Assembly: GCA_944320685.1 (NCBI GenBank)
Contig: CALUIK010000010.1
Span: 1-42,190 of the forward strand
Length of the DNA: 42,190 nt
Source: an uncultured Alistipes sp.
GTDB taxonomy: Bacteria > Bacteroidota > Bacteroidia > Bacteroidales > Rikenellaceae
Direction of reading: 5' to 3'
The notes beneath the pieces were generated by a model. The model ran no database searches. It was not told where the DNA came from and saw only the letters and a list, made by a program, of their open reading frames with translations. The position numbers were made by a program, and so were the translations under genes. Of this stretch, positions 7,357 to 16,838 are shown piece by piece. Numbering within the stretch: position 1 is the stretch's first letter; every line of letters starts with the position of its first letter.

Positions 7357-9618
7357 ATGAAACGTTTTTTTCTGGCATGCATGTTTGCCGCATTGCTCTG
7401 CGGCGGCGGGGCGAATGCCCGAACGCGGACCTTCCGCACTGACTATTTCAAGATCGAGGTTGACGGCCGCGGTTACATCGTGGGTATGTGGAACCGTGCC
7501 GACGGGAGCCGTAATTTCAGTCCCGCCGACCGTCCGTCTCCTCTGCTGGCTCTATATGACGAGGATGTGAAACGCTATTACTATCCGCAGCATGCGGAGT
7601 ATGCGCGCGGCAGGTACCGCCTTGAGTACGGCAACGGGTCGGTGGCTACGGTGCGGCTCGAAGAGAAGTCGCGGTACCTGAAACTCACGCTTGAGGCACT
7701 CGAAAACCGAGAAGGTGTAGGCAGCGTGCAGTGGGGAAACTACTATACGGATATCGACAACCTTGTGGGCGAGATAATCGGCGTGGCGCGCGACACTTCG
7801 GCGGCGGTGAACTATGCCATCGGCGTGCTGGCCCTCGACGACAACACCATCGGCGGCGAGGCGCACTACACCTCCGATACGGGGTGGGGCGGGTATATCG
7901 TCCATACGCCCGATGCGGAGACCCATCCGCTGCCGCTGACGCTGCACGAGGGTGACATGTTCACCTTGGGCGGCGACGGCCATAACGACGTGGCGTTCTA
8001 CAACCGTCGTGAGCCCTATTTCCGCATGATGTACGGCAACTCGGCGGGTGTCGACTGCAACGGCCGCATCGACATACGCTATGTCTCGCGCGACAGGCGC
8101 AAGGGCAAGATGATATACTCGCCCGAGGGCGTCCCCGTATTCGTGAACAACGAACCGAACCACCTGCTGCGGCAGGATGTGCCGGGTGCCGACTACATAG
8201 GCTCGTCGATCGCCCTGTGGGGCGCGCCCGACGACAAGGCCCTGATGCATGTCATACGCGAGGTGGTACTGGCCGAGGGCTTGCCCTATCCCACGGTGCG
8301 CGGGCGGTGGGTGAAGGATCCTACCTCGTTCGAGCCCGACGTGTGGGTCTCGGGCGGCGGTTATGACAGCATAGCGTCATACACGCGGCAGATGGGACTG
8401 CACGGTGTACATGCCTACGATCTGGGGTTCCTGCGTCCCGATCGCGGTAACGGCGGGTATATCGACGGGAAGAACCACGAGCGCAAGCCGTTGCGTATGG
8501 CTTCGGGAAACCTCTCGCACAGGGAGTATGCCGACCTGCTGGCGCGCGACAGCATCATACTGGGCCGTACTACCATAACCAACTCGATGGCACCTGGTAC
8601 GAAGGACTGTTCGCCCGTGCCTTCGGACAGCGTCTGCATCCAGCACCGCCGTTTCCTGACGGCGGACATCTCGGCCGAGGATACGCTCATATATATCGAC
8701 GATCCGACGTATCTCGATGAGATCGCCTGCTGGGAGGCGCATGACAAGGATCTCAACATGGTGCGCATAGGCAAGGAGCTGATACACTATCTCGGCGTCA
8801 CGACCGCGCCGCCCTACCGCCTGCTCAACGTCACGCGCGGATATTGGAATACCGTGCCGGCGGAACACCGCGCGGGCGATGCCGTCGACAAGATGCAGGT
8901 TACCGTCGGCTGGGGGTATGCCGGTCTGGTCCCGAACCTCGAACTGCAGGACGAGATCGGACGGTGGTACGCCGCCACGGCCGCGCAGTGCGGTGTGGGC
9001 ATGTACGACCTCGACGGGCAGGAGTTCCTCTTCCACAGCGGTTTCGGCACCTACTCCGTAAAGCGGTTCTTCCGCAGTGTCTTCGAGCGTGCGCGCGAGT
9101 ACGGCCTTCGCGACCTGCGCTTCACGGGGGCGACGCTCTCCGAGGGGTCGTGGCACTACCAGAGCGTATGGAACGTGGGCGGCGGCCTCAACATCTATGA
9201 CGTGGACAAACGGGTTTGGGGCAGTACGACGAGCCAAGGCAAGGACCTGCGCGACGTCACCTATGCCAACTTCTTCCCCTCGTCGTTCGGCGTGAACTTC
9301 CCTATCGGTGAGAACTCGACGGTCGAGCAGTACGAGCATATCGAGGCTACGGCCGTGGGTTACGGCGCGACCTATTTCCTGCGCATCAACCAGAACGACG
9401 TTGAGAAGTGTCCGCACAAGTACGGCATCTTCAATGTCATCAGGACATGGGAGCGTGCGCGCCGCGCCGATGCCTTCCCGACGCACATCAAGCGGCTGTT
9501 GCAGGATCCTGCACTGAGCTGGCGCCTTGAGGAGGGTGCCGACGGCAACAGCTGGACCCTCTGGCAGATGGAGGGTGGCGAGAAGATCCGCTCGTTCGAG
9601 CTGCACGGCAACAGATGA
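7357..9618 (+). CDS. Large secreted protein, putative glycoside hydrolase of uncertain family
   Basis: The 753-residue product has a type I signal peptide (about 1-21, ending GANA). The N-terminal third (about 22-310) looks like a beta-sandwich, as in many carbohydrate-active enzymes. From about 320 on it has a barrel-like layout with possible active-site segments VHAYDLGF (about 350-357) and GMYDLDGQEF (about 548-557), the latter resembling the acid-rich strand ends of clan GH-D barrels. Between them (about 430-515) lies an apparent inserted small domain with RIGKELIHYLGV and LLNVTRGYW followed by AEHRAGDAV, a pattern I associate with small beta-domains in other extracellular and phage proteins. 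I cannot assign a CAZy family. First gene of a five-gene secreted-enzyme run; the next begins 49 bases later. Confidence 0.6.
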   Translation: MKRFFLACMFAALLCGGGANARTRTFRTDYFKIEVDGRGYIVGMWNRADGSRNFSPADRPSPLLALYDEDVKRYYYPQHAEYARGRYRLEYGNGSVATVRLEEKSRYLKLTLEALENREGVGSVQWGNYYTDIDNLVGEIIGVARDTSAAVNYAIGVLALDDNTIGGEAHYTSDTGWGGYIVHTPDAETHPLPLTLHEGDMFTLGGDGHNDVAFYNRREPYFRMMYGNSAGVDCNGRIDIRYVSRDRRKGKMIYSPEGVPVFVNNEPNHLLRQDVPGADYIGSSIALWGAPDDKALMHVIREVVLAEGLPYPTVRGRWVKDPTSFEPDVWVSGGGYDSIASYTRQMGLHGVHAYDLGFLRPDRGNGGYIDGKNHERKPLRMASGNLSHREYADLLARDSIILGRTTITNSMAPGTKDCSPVPSDSVCIQHRRFLTADISAEDTLIYIDDPTYLDEIACWEAHDKDLNMVRIGKELIHYLGVTTAPPYRLLNVTRGYWNTVPAEHRAGDAVDKMQVTVGWGYAGLVPNLELQDEIGRWYAATAAQCGVGMYDLDGQEFLFHSGFGTYSVKRFFRSVFERAREYGLRDLRFTGATLSEGSWHYQSVWNVGGGLNIYDVDKRVWGSTTSQGKDLRDVTYANFFPSSFGVNFPIGENSTVEQYEHIEATAVGYGATYFLRINQNDVEKCPHKYGIFNVIRTWERARRADAFPTHIKRLLQDPALSWRLEEGADGNSWTLWQMEGGEKIRSFELHGNR

Positions 9619-9667
9619 CGCGGCGGAAGAATGTACCGGATGTGGAATCTGAAAATATATTGCAGTT

Positions 9668-12505
9668 ATGAGATACTTTCGTGCCGGAATGCCGGCGGGC
9701 CGCCGTAGTGCGGCGGCACACATATTCGGCCGCAGGCCGTATGCGGCTCTTGTCTTGGCGTTTTTGTGGGTGTTTGCCGTGCCTGCGGGAGTTGCGGCGC
9801 AGCAGAGGGCGGCGATGGCCGGTATGGAGCTGTCGAAGGTGCGGCAGGAGTACGGCACGGCTGCCGCGGAGAACGGTGACGTGGTGCTGCACGCCCCCGC
9901 CGTAGTCAGGATCGCACTCGACGGCAAGGCCGTGTCGTTCCGTACGCAGGCCGGAATACGGAGTGTGGATATTGACGGCGACGATCCCGATATGATGTTC
10001 CAGCCTCTGTCCGACGGCCGCAAACTGGTTTACCGCCGCGACGGCGAGGGCAAGCGTTTCGTGGGCCTGACGGGCAGCGACGGGACTGTCGGCACGGGCT
10101 CTGCGGTACTGACGTTGAAGGCCGACGGCAAAACCGTATACGGGAGCTGCACGCTCCGCGGCGGGGCGGCGCCCGTTCAGGTGGATGCCGACCTGACGGG
10201 CGTGCGCATGCTGGAGATCGTGCTCGATACGGCGGAGGACGGCGCGAGCGGCGATATGGTGGTGCTCGCTGCGCCCGTAGTGACGTACGGCGGCGAGGCC
10301 CCCGAGATCACTGATGCCGCGGCCTCGGGAGCGGGACCGCAACAGGACGGGGCTGTGGTGGCACGCCTCGGGGACAAGATCGCCGCGCTGCCCGTATGGG
10401 AGAGTGTGCCGTCTGACCGTACGCCGTTCGACTGGCTGCTCACGCCCGAGAAGTCGCGGGCGGGAATCTACCGCACGGCCGACGGCAAGAGCATCGTCGT
10501 GGCCAACGGCATGGTGGCGCGTACGCTGCGCATATTCCCCAATCTGGCGACTACGCACCTGACGAACCGCATGACGGGTGAGGGCATGCTCCGCGCCGTC
10601 AGCGGCGAGGGATTCATCACCATCGACGGCCGGACGTGGTCCGTGGGCGGGTTGTCGGGCCAGCCCGAGAGGGCCTACCTGAAGGATGAGTGGATCGACT
10701 CGATGGAGACGGTGCCCGACTCGTTTCTCGTGGAGGACTTCGAAATCGGGAAGATCGGCCCCACGCTCGAGTGGGCGCGTAATCGCTGGGCACTGAACAA
10801 GGAGGACGCCACAGGCTGCGAGATCGTCTTCACGCTGCGCGGCAGCGGGGCATTGGAGGATGTGACGGTGAGGGTATATTTCGCCGTCTATGACGAGATC
10901 CCGGTTATCCGCAAGCGTATGGAGGTTGTGAACGGCTCGGCCGTGCCGATCAATGTCGACTCGTTCAACCTCGAGTATCTGGCCTTTGCCGAGCCGGAAT
11001 CCCCGAGCGGCGGCGACCCCGACACCTTCCTGCTTCCGAACATACACGTCGAGAGCGACTACAACTGCAAGGGCAGCTTTACGGAGAAGGAGACCGACAT
11101 CACCGAGAAGTGGGTCGAGGACCCCGCCTATACGTCGCAGCGCAACTACCTCATGCAGACGCGCTGTATCTTGGACGTCTCGCCCGCACTCGGTCCCGAC
11201 CAGACGGTGCCGGCGGGGGAGAGCTTCTCCACCTTCAGCGTCTACGAGATGCCCTTCGACAGTTTCGACCGCGAGCGCAAGGGGCTCTTCACACGCCGTT
11301 TCTACCGTGCGGTGGCGCCGTGGACGACCGAGAACCCCATCTTCCTGCACCTTACGTCGAGCGACCCCGAGACCGTAAGGGCAGCCGTGGACCAGTGCGC
11401 CGAGACGGGGTACGAGATGATAATCTTCAGTTTCGGGTCGGGGGCCAATGCCGAGGACATCTCGGAGGAGAACATATCCAAGTTCCGCGAGCTGGTGGAG
11501 TATGCGCGCGGCAAGGGGATCGAGATGGGGTGCTACTCGCTTCTGGCGAGCCGCTGGATAAGCGACGAGGTCGACGTGATAAACCCCGAGACGGGACGCC
11601 GCGGCGGCATGACCTTCGGCAGTTCGCCCTGCCTGTGCAGCGATTGGGGGTATGACTATTTCGCCAAGATAAGGACCTTCTTCGAGCGTACGGGCATGCG
11701 CTGCTTCGAGCACGACGGCTCCTATCCGGGCGATGTCTGCGCCTCGACCTCGCACACCTACCACAAGGGGCTGGCCGACTCGCAGTGGAACCAGTTCCGC
11801 AAGATCACGGAACTCTACCACTGGATGCGTGCCGAGGGCATCTACCTTAATGTGCCCGACTTCTACTTCCTGAACGGTTCGACGAAGACGAGCATCGGCT
11901 ACCGCGAGACCAACTGGTCGCTGCCGCGCGACCGCCAGCTCGTGCATACGCGCCAGCTCAACTACGACTGTACGTGGGAGCGCATCCCCTCGTCACTGTG
12001 GAGTTTCGTGCCGCTGGTGGAGTACCACGGGGGCGGCGCCGCCGCGACGCTCGAGCCGCTGTGCGAACATCTCTACGAGTACAGGACGCTTATGGTACAG
12101 AACTACGGCGCCGGCGTGCAGGCCTGCTACCGCGGTCCGCGCCTCTACGATACGCCCGAGACGAAGGCGGCCGTCATTGAGATCATAGAGTGGTACAAGC
12201 GTTACCGCGACATACTGAACAGCGACATCATCCACCTGCGGCGTCCCGACGCGCAGGACTGGGACGGTATCATGCACGTCAACCCGCAGCTGCCGCAGAA
12301 GGGTTTTGTCCTCCTGTTCAATCCCCTGCCCGAGGAGATCACGCGCGAGATCGAGCTGCCGCTCTACTATACGGGGCTGGAGGGCAGCGCCCGCATCCGC
12401 GAGCGGGAGGGGCGCAGCGTCCGCTATCGCATGGACGGGAGACGTGCCGTGCGGTTGACGGTGACGATTCCCGCCAACGGGTATACGTGGTATGTGGTCG
12501 AATGA
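9668..12505 (+). CDS. Large secreted putative glycoside hydrolase, alpha-galactosidase-like barrel
   Basis: The 945-residue product has an N-terminal signal segment (hydrophobic core about 26-43, ending VAAQ) after a long basic n-region; an internal start at Met8 is possible. The first 500 residues or so are beta-rich. The barrel begins near NPIFLHLTSSDPETVRAAVD (about 556) and shows a likely catalytic strand at CFEHDGSYPGD (about 680) followed by NVPDFYFLNG. A C-terminal beta-domain (about 870-945) ends the chain. This layout resembles clan GH-D (alpha-galactosidase-type) enzymes, but the exact family and substrate are not recognised. It sits between another putative hydrolase (49 bases upstream) and a GH43 gene (183 bases downstream). 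Confidence 0.62.
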   Translation: MRYFRAGMPAGRRSAAAHIFGRRPYAALVLAFLWVFAVPAGVAAQQRAAMAGMELSKVRQEYGTAAAENGDVVLHAPAVVRIALDGKAVSFRTQAGIRSVDIDGDDPDMMFQPLSDGRKLVYRRDGEGKRFVGLTGSDGTVGTGSAVLTLKADGKTVYGSCTLRGGAAPVQVDADLTGVRMLEIVLDTAEDGASGDMVVLAAPVVTYGGEAPEITDAAASGAGPQQDGAVVARLGDKIAALPVWESVPSDRTPFDWLLTPEKSRAGIYRTADGKSIVVANGMVARTLRIFPNLATTHLTNRMTGEGMLRAVSGEGFITIDGRTWSVGGLSGQPERAYLKDEWIDSMETVPDSFLVEDFEIGKIGPTLEWARNRWALNKEDATGCEIVFTLRGSGALEDVTVRVYFAVYDEIPVIRKRMEVVNGSAVPINVDSFNLEYLAFAEPESPSGGDPDTFLLPNIHVESDYNCKGSFTEKETDITEKWVEDPAYTSQRNYLMQTRCILDVSPALGPDQTVPAGESFSTFSVYEMPFDSFDRERKGLFTRRFYRAVAPWTTENPIFLHLTSSDPETVRAAVDQCAETGYEMIIFSFGSGANAEDISEENISKFRELVEYARGKGIEMGCYSLLASRWISDEVDVINPETGRRGGMTFGSSPCLCSDWGYDYFAKIRTFFERTGMRCFEHDGSYPGDVCASTSHTYHKGLADSQWNQFRKITELYHWMRAEGIYLNVPDFYFLNGSTKTSIGYRETNWSLPRDRQLVHTRQLNYDCTWERIPSSLWSFVPLVEYHGGGAAATLEPLCEHLYEYRTLMVQNYGAGVQACYRGPRLYDTPETKAAVIEIIEWYKRYRDILNSDIIHLRRPDAQDWDGIMHVNPQLPQKGFVLLFNPLPEEITREIELPLYYTGLEGSARIREREGRSVRYRMDGRRAVRLTVTIPANGYTWYVVE

Positions 12506-12688
12506 TCGCGGTGGGGCTGCGCGCACGGCGATGGGAACAAGGCCCTGTGACGATGCGGCCGAGATGCGGGACGGGTTGCCGCATCTGTCCGGCGCGCAGC
12601 CCGATTATGAGATGCCGTGCCCTGCGGTTTGAGGGGGCGGAATCGCTTGCGGACGGAAGTTGTGAACGATTAATGAGGATCGGCGAGT

Positions 12689-14257
12689 ATGAAACGTCTT
12701 TTTTGCACGGTCTTGTGTGCCGCGGCATGGTTCGGCGCCGCGGCGCAGCAGGTGTGGACGCCCGACAACGGCGACGGCACCTTCACCAACCCCATCATGT
12801 GGGGAGACTGGCCCGACCCCGACATAATACGTGTCGGGGATGACTTCTATATGGTGTCTACGAGCATGCATTATGTCCCGGGATGCCCCATCGCCACATC
12901 GAAGGATCTGGTCAACTGGCGCATGGCAGGATATGCCGTGGAGCGCTACGACGACGATCCGCGGTATGACATGCAAGGCGGCACGCTCTATCTCAACGGC
13001 TCGTGGGCGAGCACCATACGCTACCGCGACGGCAAGTTCTACGTCGGTTTCTGCACACCCTACGGCTGGGGTACCGAGACGGGCCATTTCTCGATATGTA
13101 TCGCTGACAAACCCGAGGGGCCGTGGGAGCGCACCGTCTTTCCCGAGTACCTCTACGACCCGGGCCTCTTCTTCGACGACGACGGGCGGGTCTATGTGGT
13201 GCACGGGCAGGGCACGCTCTACATCACCGAGCTGAACTCCGACGCGAAGTCGGTCAAGGGCGGGGCGGTGGAGATATGGAACCGGCGTTTTCGGGACAGC
13301 GCCACCTTCGGCGGCGGTTTGGGCATGGAGGGCTCGCACATGTACAAGATCGGCGGCAAATATTATATAACCTGCCCTGCGGGCGGCACCGAAGGGTGGC
13401 AGGTATGCCTCCGCTCGGACAACATATACGGTCCATACGAGCACAAGGTCATCATGCAGGACGACAGCTCCTACCCGCCCAACGGACTGCATCAGGGCGG
13501 CATGGTGCAGCTGGAGAATGGCGACTGGTGGTTCGTCATCATGCAGGACCGCGGCCCGATAGGGCGCGTGCCGTGTCTTGTGCCGGTGACATGGGAGGAT
13601 GGCTGGCCGATGCTGGGTGCCGGCGGACGGGATGTGGTCACATACCCCAAGCCCGACGTCGGTAAAAAGGTGCGGCTGACGGCGCCGGCCACGTCGGACG
13701 AGTTCGACGGCAGGCGTCTGGGATTGCAGTGGCAGTGGAACCATAACCCCGACCCGTCGCGGTGGTCGCTCTCCGAGCGGCGGGGATATATGCGCCTGAA
13801 GGCGTCGCTGGCGGATGACCTGACACAGGCGCGCAATACGCTGACGCAGCGTGTTCAGGGACCCTCGTGCGAGGGCTCGGCCGTGATGGAGGTGTCGGGT
13901 CTCGGGGAGGGCAACGTCGCCGGCTTCGGCATCTTCGAGTTCCCCTACGCCTATGTTGCCGTAAGGCAGGAAAAGGGCGTGCGCAGGATCGTCTTTTGCA
14001 ATGACGGCGCAGAACGCACGATAGGCGCTCTCGACGGCGACCGCTTGTGGGTCAGGGTGCGGGTGACGGACCGCGACTTCAGGGCATTGTTCTATTACAG
14101 CCTCGACGGACGGGAGTACCGTCCGGCGGGTGAGCTGGATATGGGGCTGGGATTGCCGTGGACGGCAAACCGCTTTGCGCTCTTCAATTTCAGTACGACG
14201 GATGAGGGTGTCGGCGGGTATGCCGACTTCGACTGGTTCCGTTTCACCGGCAAATAG
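12689..14257 (+). CDS. Secreted GH43 family glycosidase
   Basis: The 522-residue product starts with a type I signal peptide (about 1-20). The five-bladed GH43 propeller shows the family's three acids in context: Asp43 in DWPDPDIIRVGDDFY (general base), Asp157 in EYLYDPGLFFDDDG (pKa modulator) and Glu214 in GMEGSHMYK (general acid). A concanavalin-like C-terminal domain (about 335-522) is typical of beta-xylosidase/arabinofuranosidase-type members. GH43 enzymes mostly remove alpha-L-arabinofuranosyl, beta-D-xylosyl or beta-D-galactosyl groups; which one applies here cannot be decided. Third gene of the secreted-enzyme run. Confidence 0.93.
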   Translation: MKRLFCTVLCAAAWFGAAAQQVWTPDNGDGTFTNPIMWGDWPDPDIIRVGDDFYMVSTSMHYVPGCPIATSKDLVNWRMAGYAVERYDDDPRYDMQGGTLYLNGSWASTIRYRDGKFYVGFCTPYGWGTETGHFSICIADKPEGPWERTVFPEYLYDPGLFFDDDGRVYVVHGQGTLYITELNSDAKSVKGGAVEIWNRRFRDSATFGGGLGMEGSHMYKIGGKYYITCPAGGTEGWQVCLRSDNIYGPYEHKVIMQDDSSYPPNGLHQGGMVQLENGDWWFVIMQDRGPIGRVPCLVPVTWEDGWPMLGAGGRDVVTYPKPDVGKKVRLTAPATSDEFDGRRLGLQWQWNHNPDPSRWSLSERRGYMRLKASLADDLTQARNTLTQRVQGPSCEGSAVMEVSGLGEGNVAGFGIFEFPYAYVAVRQEKGVRRIVFCNDGAERTIGALDGDRLWVRVRVTDRDFRALFYYSLDGREYRPAGELDMGLGLPWTANRFALFNFSTTDEGVGGYADFDWFRFTGK

Positions 14258-14372
14258 GGCATGGTGGCGGGAAGCGCGTTCCCCTGCGTCTGCGGCAGGT
14301 GCGGGTTTCCGGTTGTGGAGTGCCCCCCCCTGCGTGGCAGTATTCCGACTGCGGCTGCGATGCGGAAAGCGA

Positions 14373-14402
14373 TTGCGGTCTGCGAAATTTTGTATACTTT
14401 TA
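14373..14402 (+). promoter_or_regulatory. Possible internal promoter before the GH92 gene
   Basis: TTG at 14373-14375, 19 bases, then TACTTTTA at 14395-14402 (one mismatch to TAnnTTTG), in the AT-rich end of a 178-base gap. Confidence 0.35.
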
Positions 14403-14435
14403 CCGTCGATTTGAGGGTATAATTTCGCACACGAT

Positions 14436-16802
14436 ATGAAGAAAACCGCAATCACGGCCGCAAGGCATGTGCTGTGCGCTGCCGCCGCCGTATTATCGCT
14501 TGCCGCCGCGGCGCAGGAGCCCGCCGACTATGTCGACCCCTTCATCGGCACCAATGGCATGGGGCACACCTTCCCGGGGGCGTGCGTGCCTTTCGGGGCG
14601 GTGCAGCTGAGCCCCGACACCGACACCATTCCCCACAACGTGCGTGGCGAGTACCAGAAACGCGCCTACGAGTATTGTTCCGGCTACCGTTACGGCGACA
14701 AGACCATCGTCGGCTTCAGCCACACCCACCTGAGCGGCACGGGCCACTCCGATCTGGGTGACATCCTCGTTATGCCCTCGGTCGGGGATGTGAAGCTCAA
14801 CCCGGGTACGGCCGACGATCCCGGAAGCGGTTACCGTTCGCGCTACAGCCACGAGACGGAGAGCGCTTCGCCCGGGTACTATGCCGTGACGCTCGCCGAC
14901 AGCGGCGTGGAGGTACAGCTCACGGCTACGGAGCGTACGGGCGTGCACCGCTACACCTTCCCCGAGGATTCTGGCGGGCATATCGTCTTGGATCTCGCGC
15001 ACGGCATATATAATTACGACGGCAAGGTGCTGTGGTCGACGCTGCGCGTCGAGAGCGACACCCTCATAACGGGCTACCGCATAACCAACGGCTGGGCCCG
15101 CACCAACTACACCTATTTCGCCATATCCTTCTCGCAGCCTGTTACGGAGTACGGTTACGAGGACCATGCGCCGATCCCCTACAACGGGTTCTGGCGCCGC
15201 TTCGACGTGAACCGCAACTTCCCCGAGATGGCGGGGCGCAAGGTGGCGGCATATTTCCGCTTCGACACGCGCCGCGAGCGCGAACTTGTGGTGAAGGTGG
15301 CGCTGTCGGCCGTGAGCGCCGCGGGTGCCGTGGCCAACCTCAGGGCAGAGGCTGCGGGCCGCAGTTTCGACGAGATCGCCGCGGCGGCGCGCAAGGCGTG
15401 GAACGACAATATGGGCATGTTCGAGATCGAGGGCACGGAGGACCAGCGTACGATGTTCTACACATCGCTCTACCATACGATGATAAACCCCTCGGTCTAC
15501 ATGGATGTCGACGGCTCGTACCGCGGTGTGGACCACAATATCCACCGTGCCGACGGCTTCACCAACTACACGGTCTTCTCTCTGTGGGACACCTACCGCG
15601 CCGAGCACCCCTTCCTGAACCTGTTTTTCCCGCATCGCAATGCCGACATGGTGCGGTCGATGATCGCCCACTGCAGCCAGAGCGCGCACCATATGCTGCC
15701 CGTATGGAGCCATATGGGCAACGAGAACTGGTGCATGAGCGGCTACCACGCCGTCTCGGTACTGTCGGATGCCGTGGCTACGGGTAATTATACGGACATG
15801 GCTGCGGCTCTCGAAGCCATGAAGAGCACCTCGACGGTACCCTATTACGAGGGGGTGGAGGATTATATGTCGCTGGGATACGTGCCTCTGGACCGCAGTG
15901 CCACGGCTGCCTCGACGACGCTCGAATATTCCTATGACGACTGGGCAATATACCGCACGGCCCTCGCAGCGGGCGACAGCGAGGCGGCGGAGCTTTATCG
16001 CAGTCGCGCCCTTAACTACCGCAATATCTTCGACCGCGCTGCTGGCTTCGCCCGCCCGCGCTATGCCGACGGCCGCTTCAAGGAGGAGTTCGACCCGCTG
16101 CAGACATACGGCGAAGGTTTCATCGAGGGCAACTCGTGGAACTTCTCGTTCCATGCGCCGCACGACGTATGCGGCCTGATCGACCTTATGGGCGGCGACC
16201 GCGCCTTCACGGCGCGCCTCGACTCGCTCTTCACGATGCATCTGCCTGAACGCTACTATGCCGAGAACGAGGATATCACGGCCGACTGCCTGCTCGGGGG
16301 CTACGTACATGGCAACGAGCCGAGCCACCATGTGCCATACCTCTATGCATGGACGTCGCAGCCGTGGAAGACGCAGTATTGGGTGCGCGAGATCCTCGAC
16401 CGCATGTACCGCAACGGCATCGACGGCCTGAGCGGCAACGACGACTGCGGCCAAATGTCGGCATGGTACATCTTCTCCGTCATGGGTTTCTACCCCGTGT
16501 GTCCGGGTAGCGGCGAATATGTGCTCGGGGCGCCGTATCTGCCTTATGTCAAAGTGAAGCTGCCCAACGGCCGCACGCTGGAGATCCGAGCTGAGGGCGT
16601 GGGCGACGGCCGCCGTTACGTGCGCGAGATGCGGATCGACGGCGAGCGTTGGACGAAGAACTATGTCACATTTGACGACATCATGCGCGGCGGCGTGTGG
16701 GAATTCCGCATGTCGGCCTCGCCCGACCGCCGCCGCGGCACGCAGCCCGAGTCACGGCCCTATTCGCTCACTGCCGGCCTCGACGGTGCGACGGCCGAGT
16801 GA
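14436..16802 (+). CDS. Secreted GH92 exo-alpha-mannosidase
   Basis: The 788-residue product has a signal peptide (about 1-25). It opens with the GH92 signature (YVDPFIGTNGMGHTFPGACV, about 31-50) and continues through the N-terminal beta-sandwich into the (alpha/alpha)6 catalytic domain. Highly conserved family blocks are visible: GNEPSHHVPYLYAW near 627 and GNDDCGQMSAWYIFSVMGFY near 667, the region supplying the calcium site and catalytic acids. GH92 enzymes are calcium-dependent inverting alpha-mannosidases, mostly removing alpha-1,2-, 1,3- or 1,4-mannose from N-glycans or mannan; linkage cannot be fixed here. Fourth gene of the secreted-enzyme run, followed 36 bases later by the BSP peptidase gene. 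Confidence 0.96.
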   Translation: MKKTAITAARHVLCAAAAVLSLAAAAQEPADYVDPFIGTNGMGHTFPGACVPFGAVQLSPDTDTIPHNVRGEYQKRAYEYCSGYRYGDKTIVGFSHTHLSGTGHSDLGDILVMPSVGDVKLNPGTADDPGSGYRSRYSHETESASPGYYAVTLADSGVEVQLTATERTGVHRYTFPEDSGGHIVLDLAHGIYNYDGKVLWSTLRVESDTLITGYRITNGWARTNYTYFAISFSQPVTEYGYEDHAPIPYNGFWRRFDVNRNFPEMAGRKVAAYFRFDTRRERELVVKVALSAVSAAGAVANLRAEAAGRSFDEIAAAARKAWNDNMGMFEIEGTEDQRTMFYTSLYHTMINPSVYMDVDGSYRGVDHNIHRADGFTNYTVFSLWDTYRAEHPFLNLFFPHRNADMVRSMIAHCSQSAHHMLPVWSHMGNENWCMSGYHAVSVLSDAVATGNYTDMAAALEAMKSTSTVPYYEGVEDYMSLGYVPLDRSATAASTTLEYSYDDWAIYRTALAAGDSEAAELYRSRALNYRNIFDRAAGFARPRYADGRFKEEFDPLQTYGEGFIEGNSWNFSFHAPHDVCGLIDLMGGDRAFTARLDSLFTMHLPERYYAENEDITADCLLGGYVHGNEPSHHVPYLYAWTSQPWKTQYWVREILDRMYRNGIDGLSGNDDCGQMSAWYIFSVMGFYPVCPGSGEYVLGAPYLPYVKVKLPNGRTLEIRAEGVGDGRRYVREMRIDGERWTKNYVTFDDIMRGGVWEFRMSASPDRRRGTQPESRPYSLTAGLDGATAE

Positions 16803-16838
16803 CCGTTCGCAATAAGGGTAATGTAATTATATTATATT

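Noticed and set aside
8377..10023. 548-codon minus-strand open frame
   Set aside because: It is antisense to two well-formed secreted hydrolase genes, has no domain, and arises from GC-rich codon positions.
9488..11947. 819-codon minus-strand open frame
   Set aside because: Antisense to the 945-residue hydrolase; Arg/His/Val-rich composition without motifs.
12605..14455. 616-codon minus-strand open frame
   Set aside because: Antisense to the GH43 gene, whose catalytic motifs are intact.
14493..16454. 653-codon minus-strand open frame
   Set aside because: Antisense to the GH92 gene, which has full family signatures.
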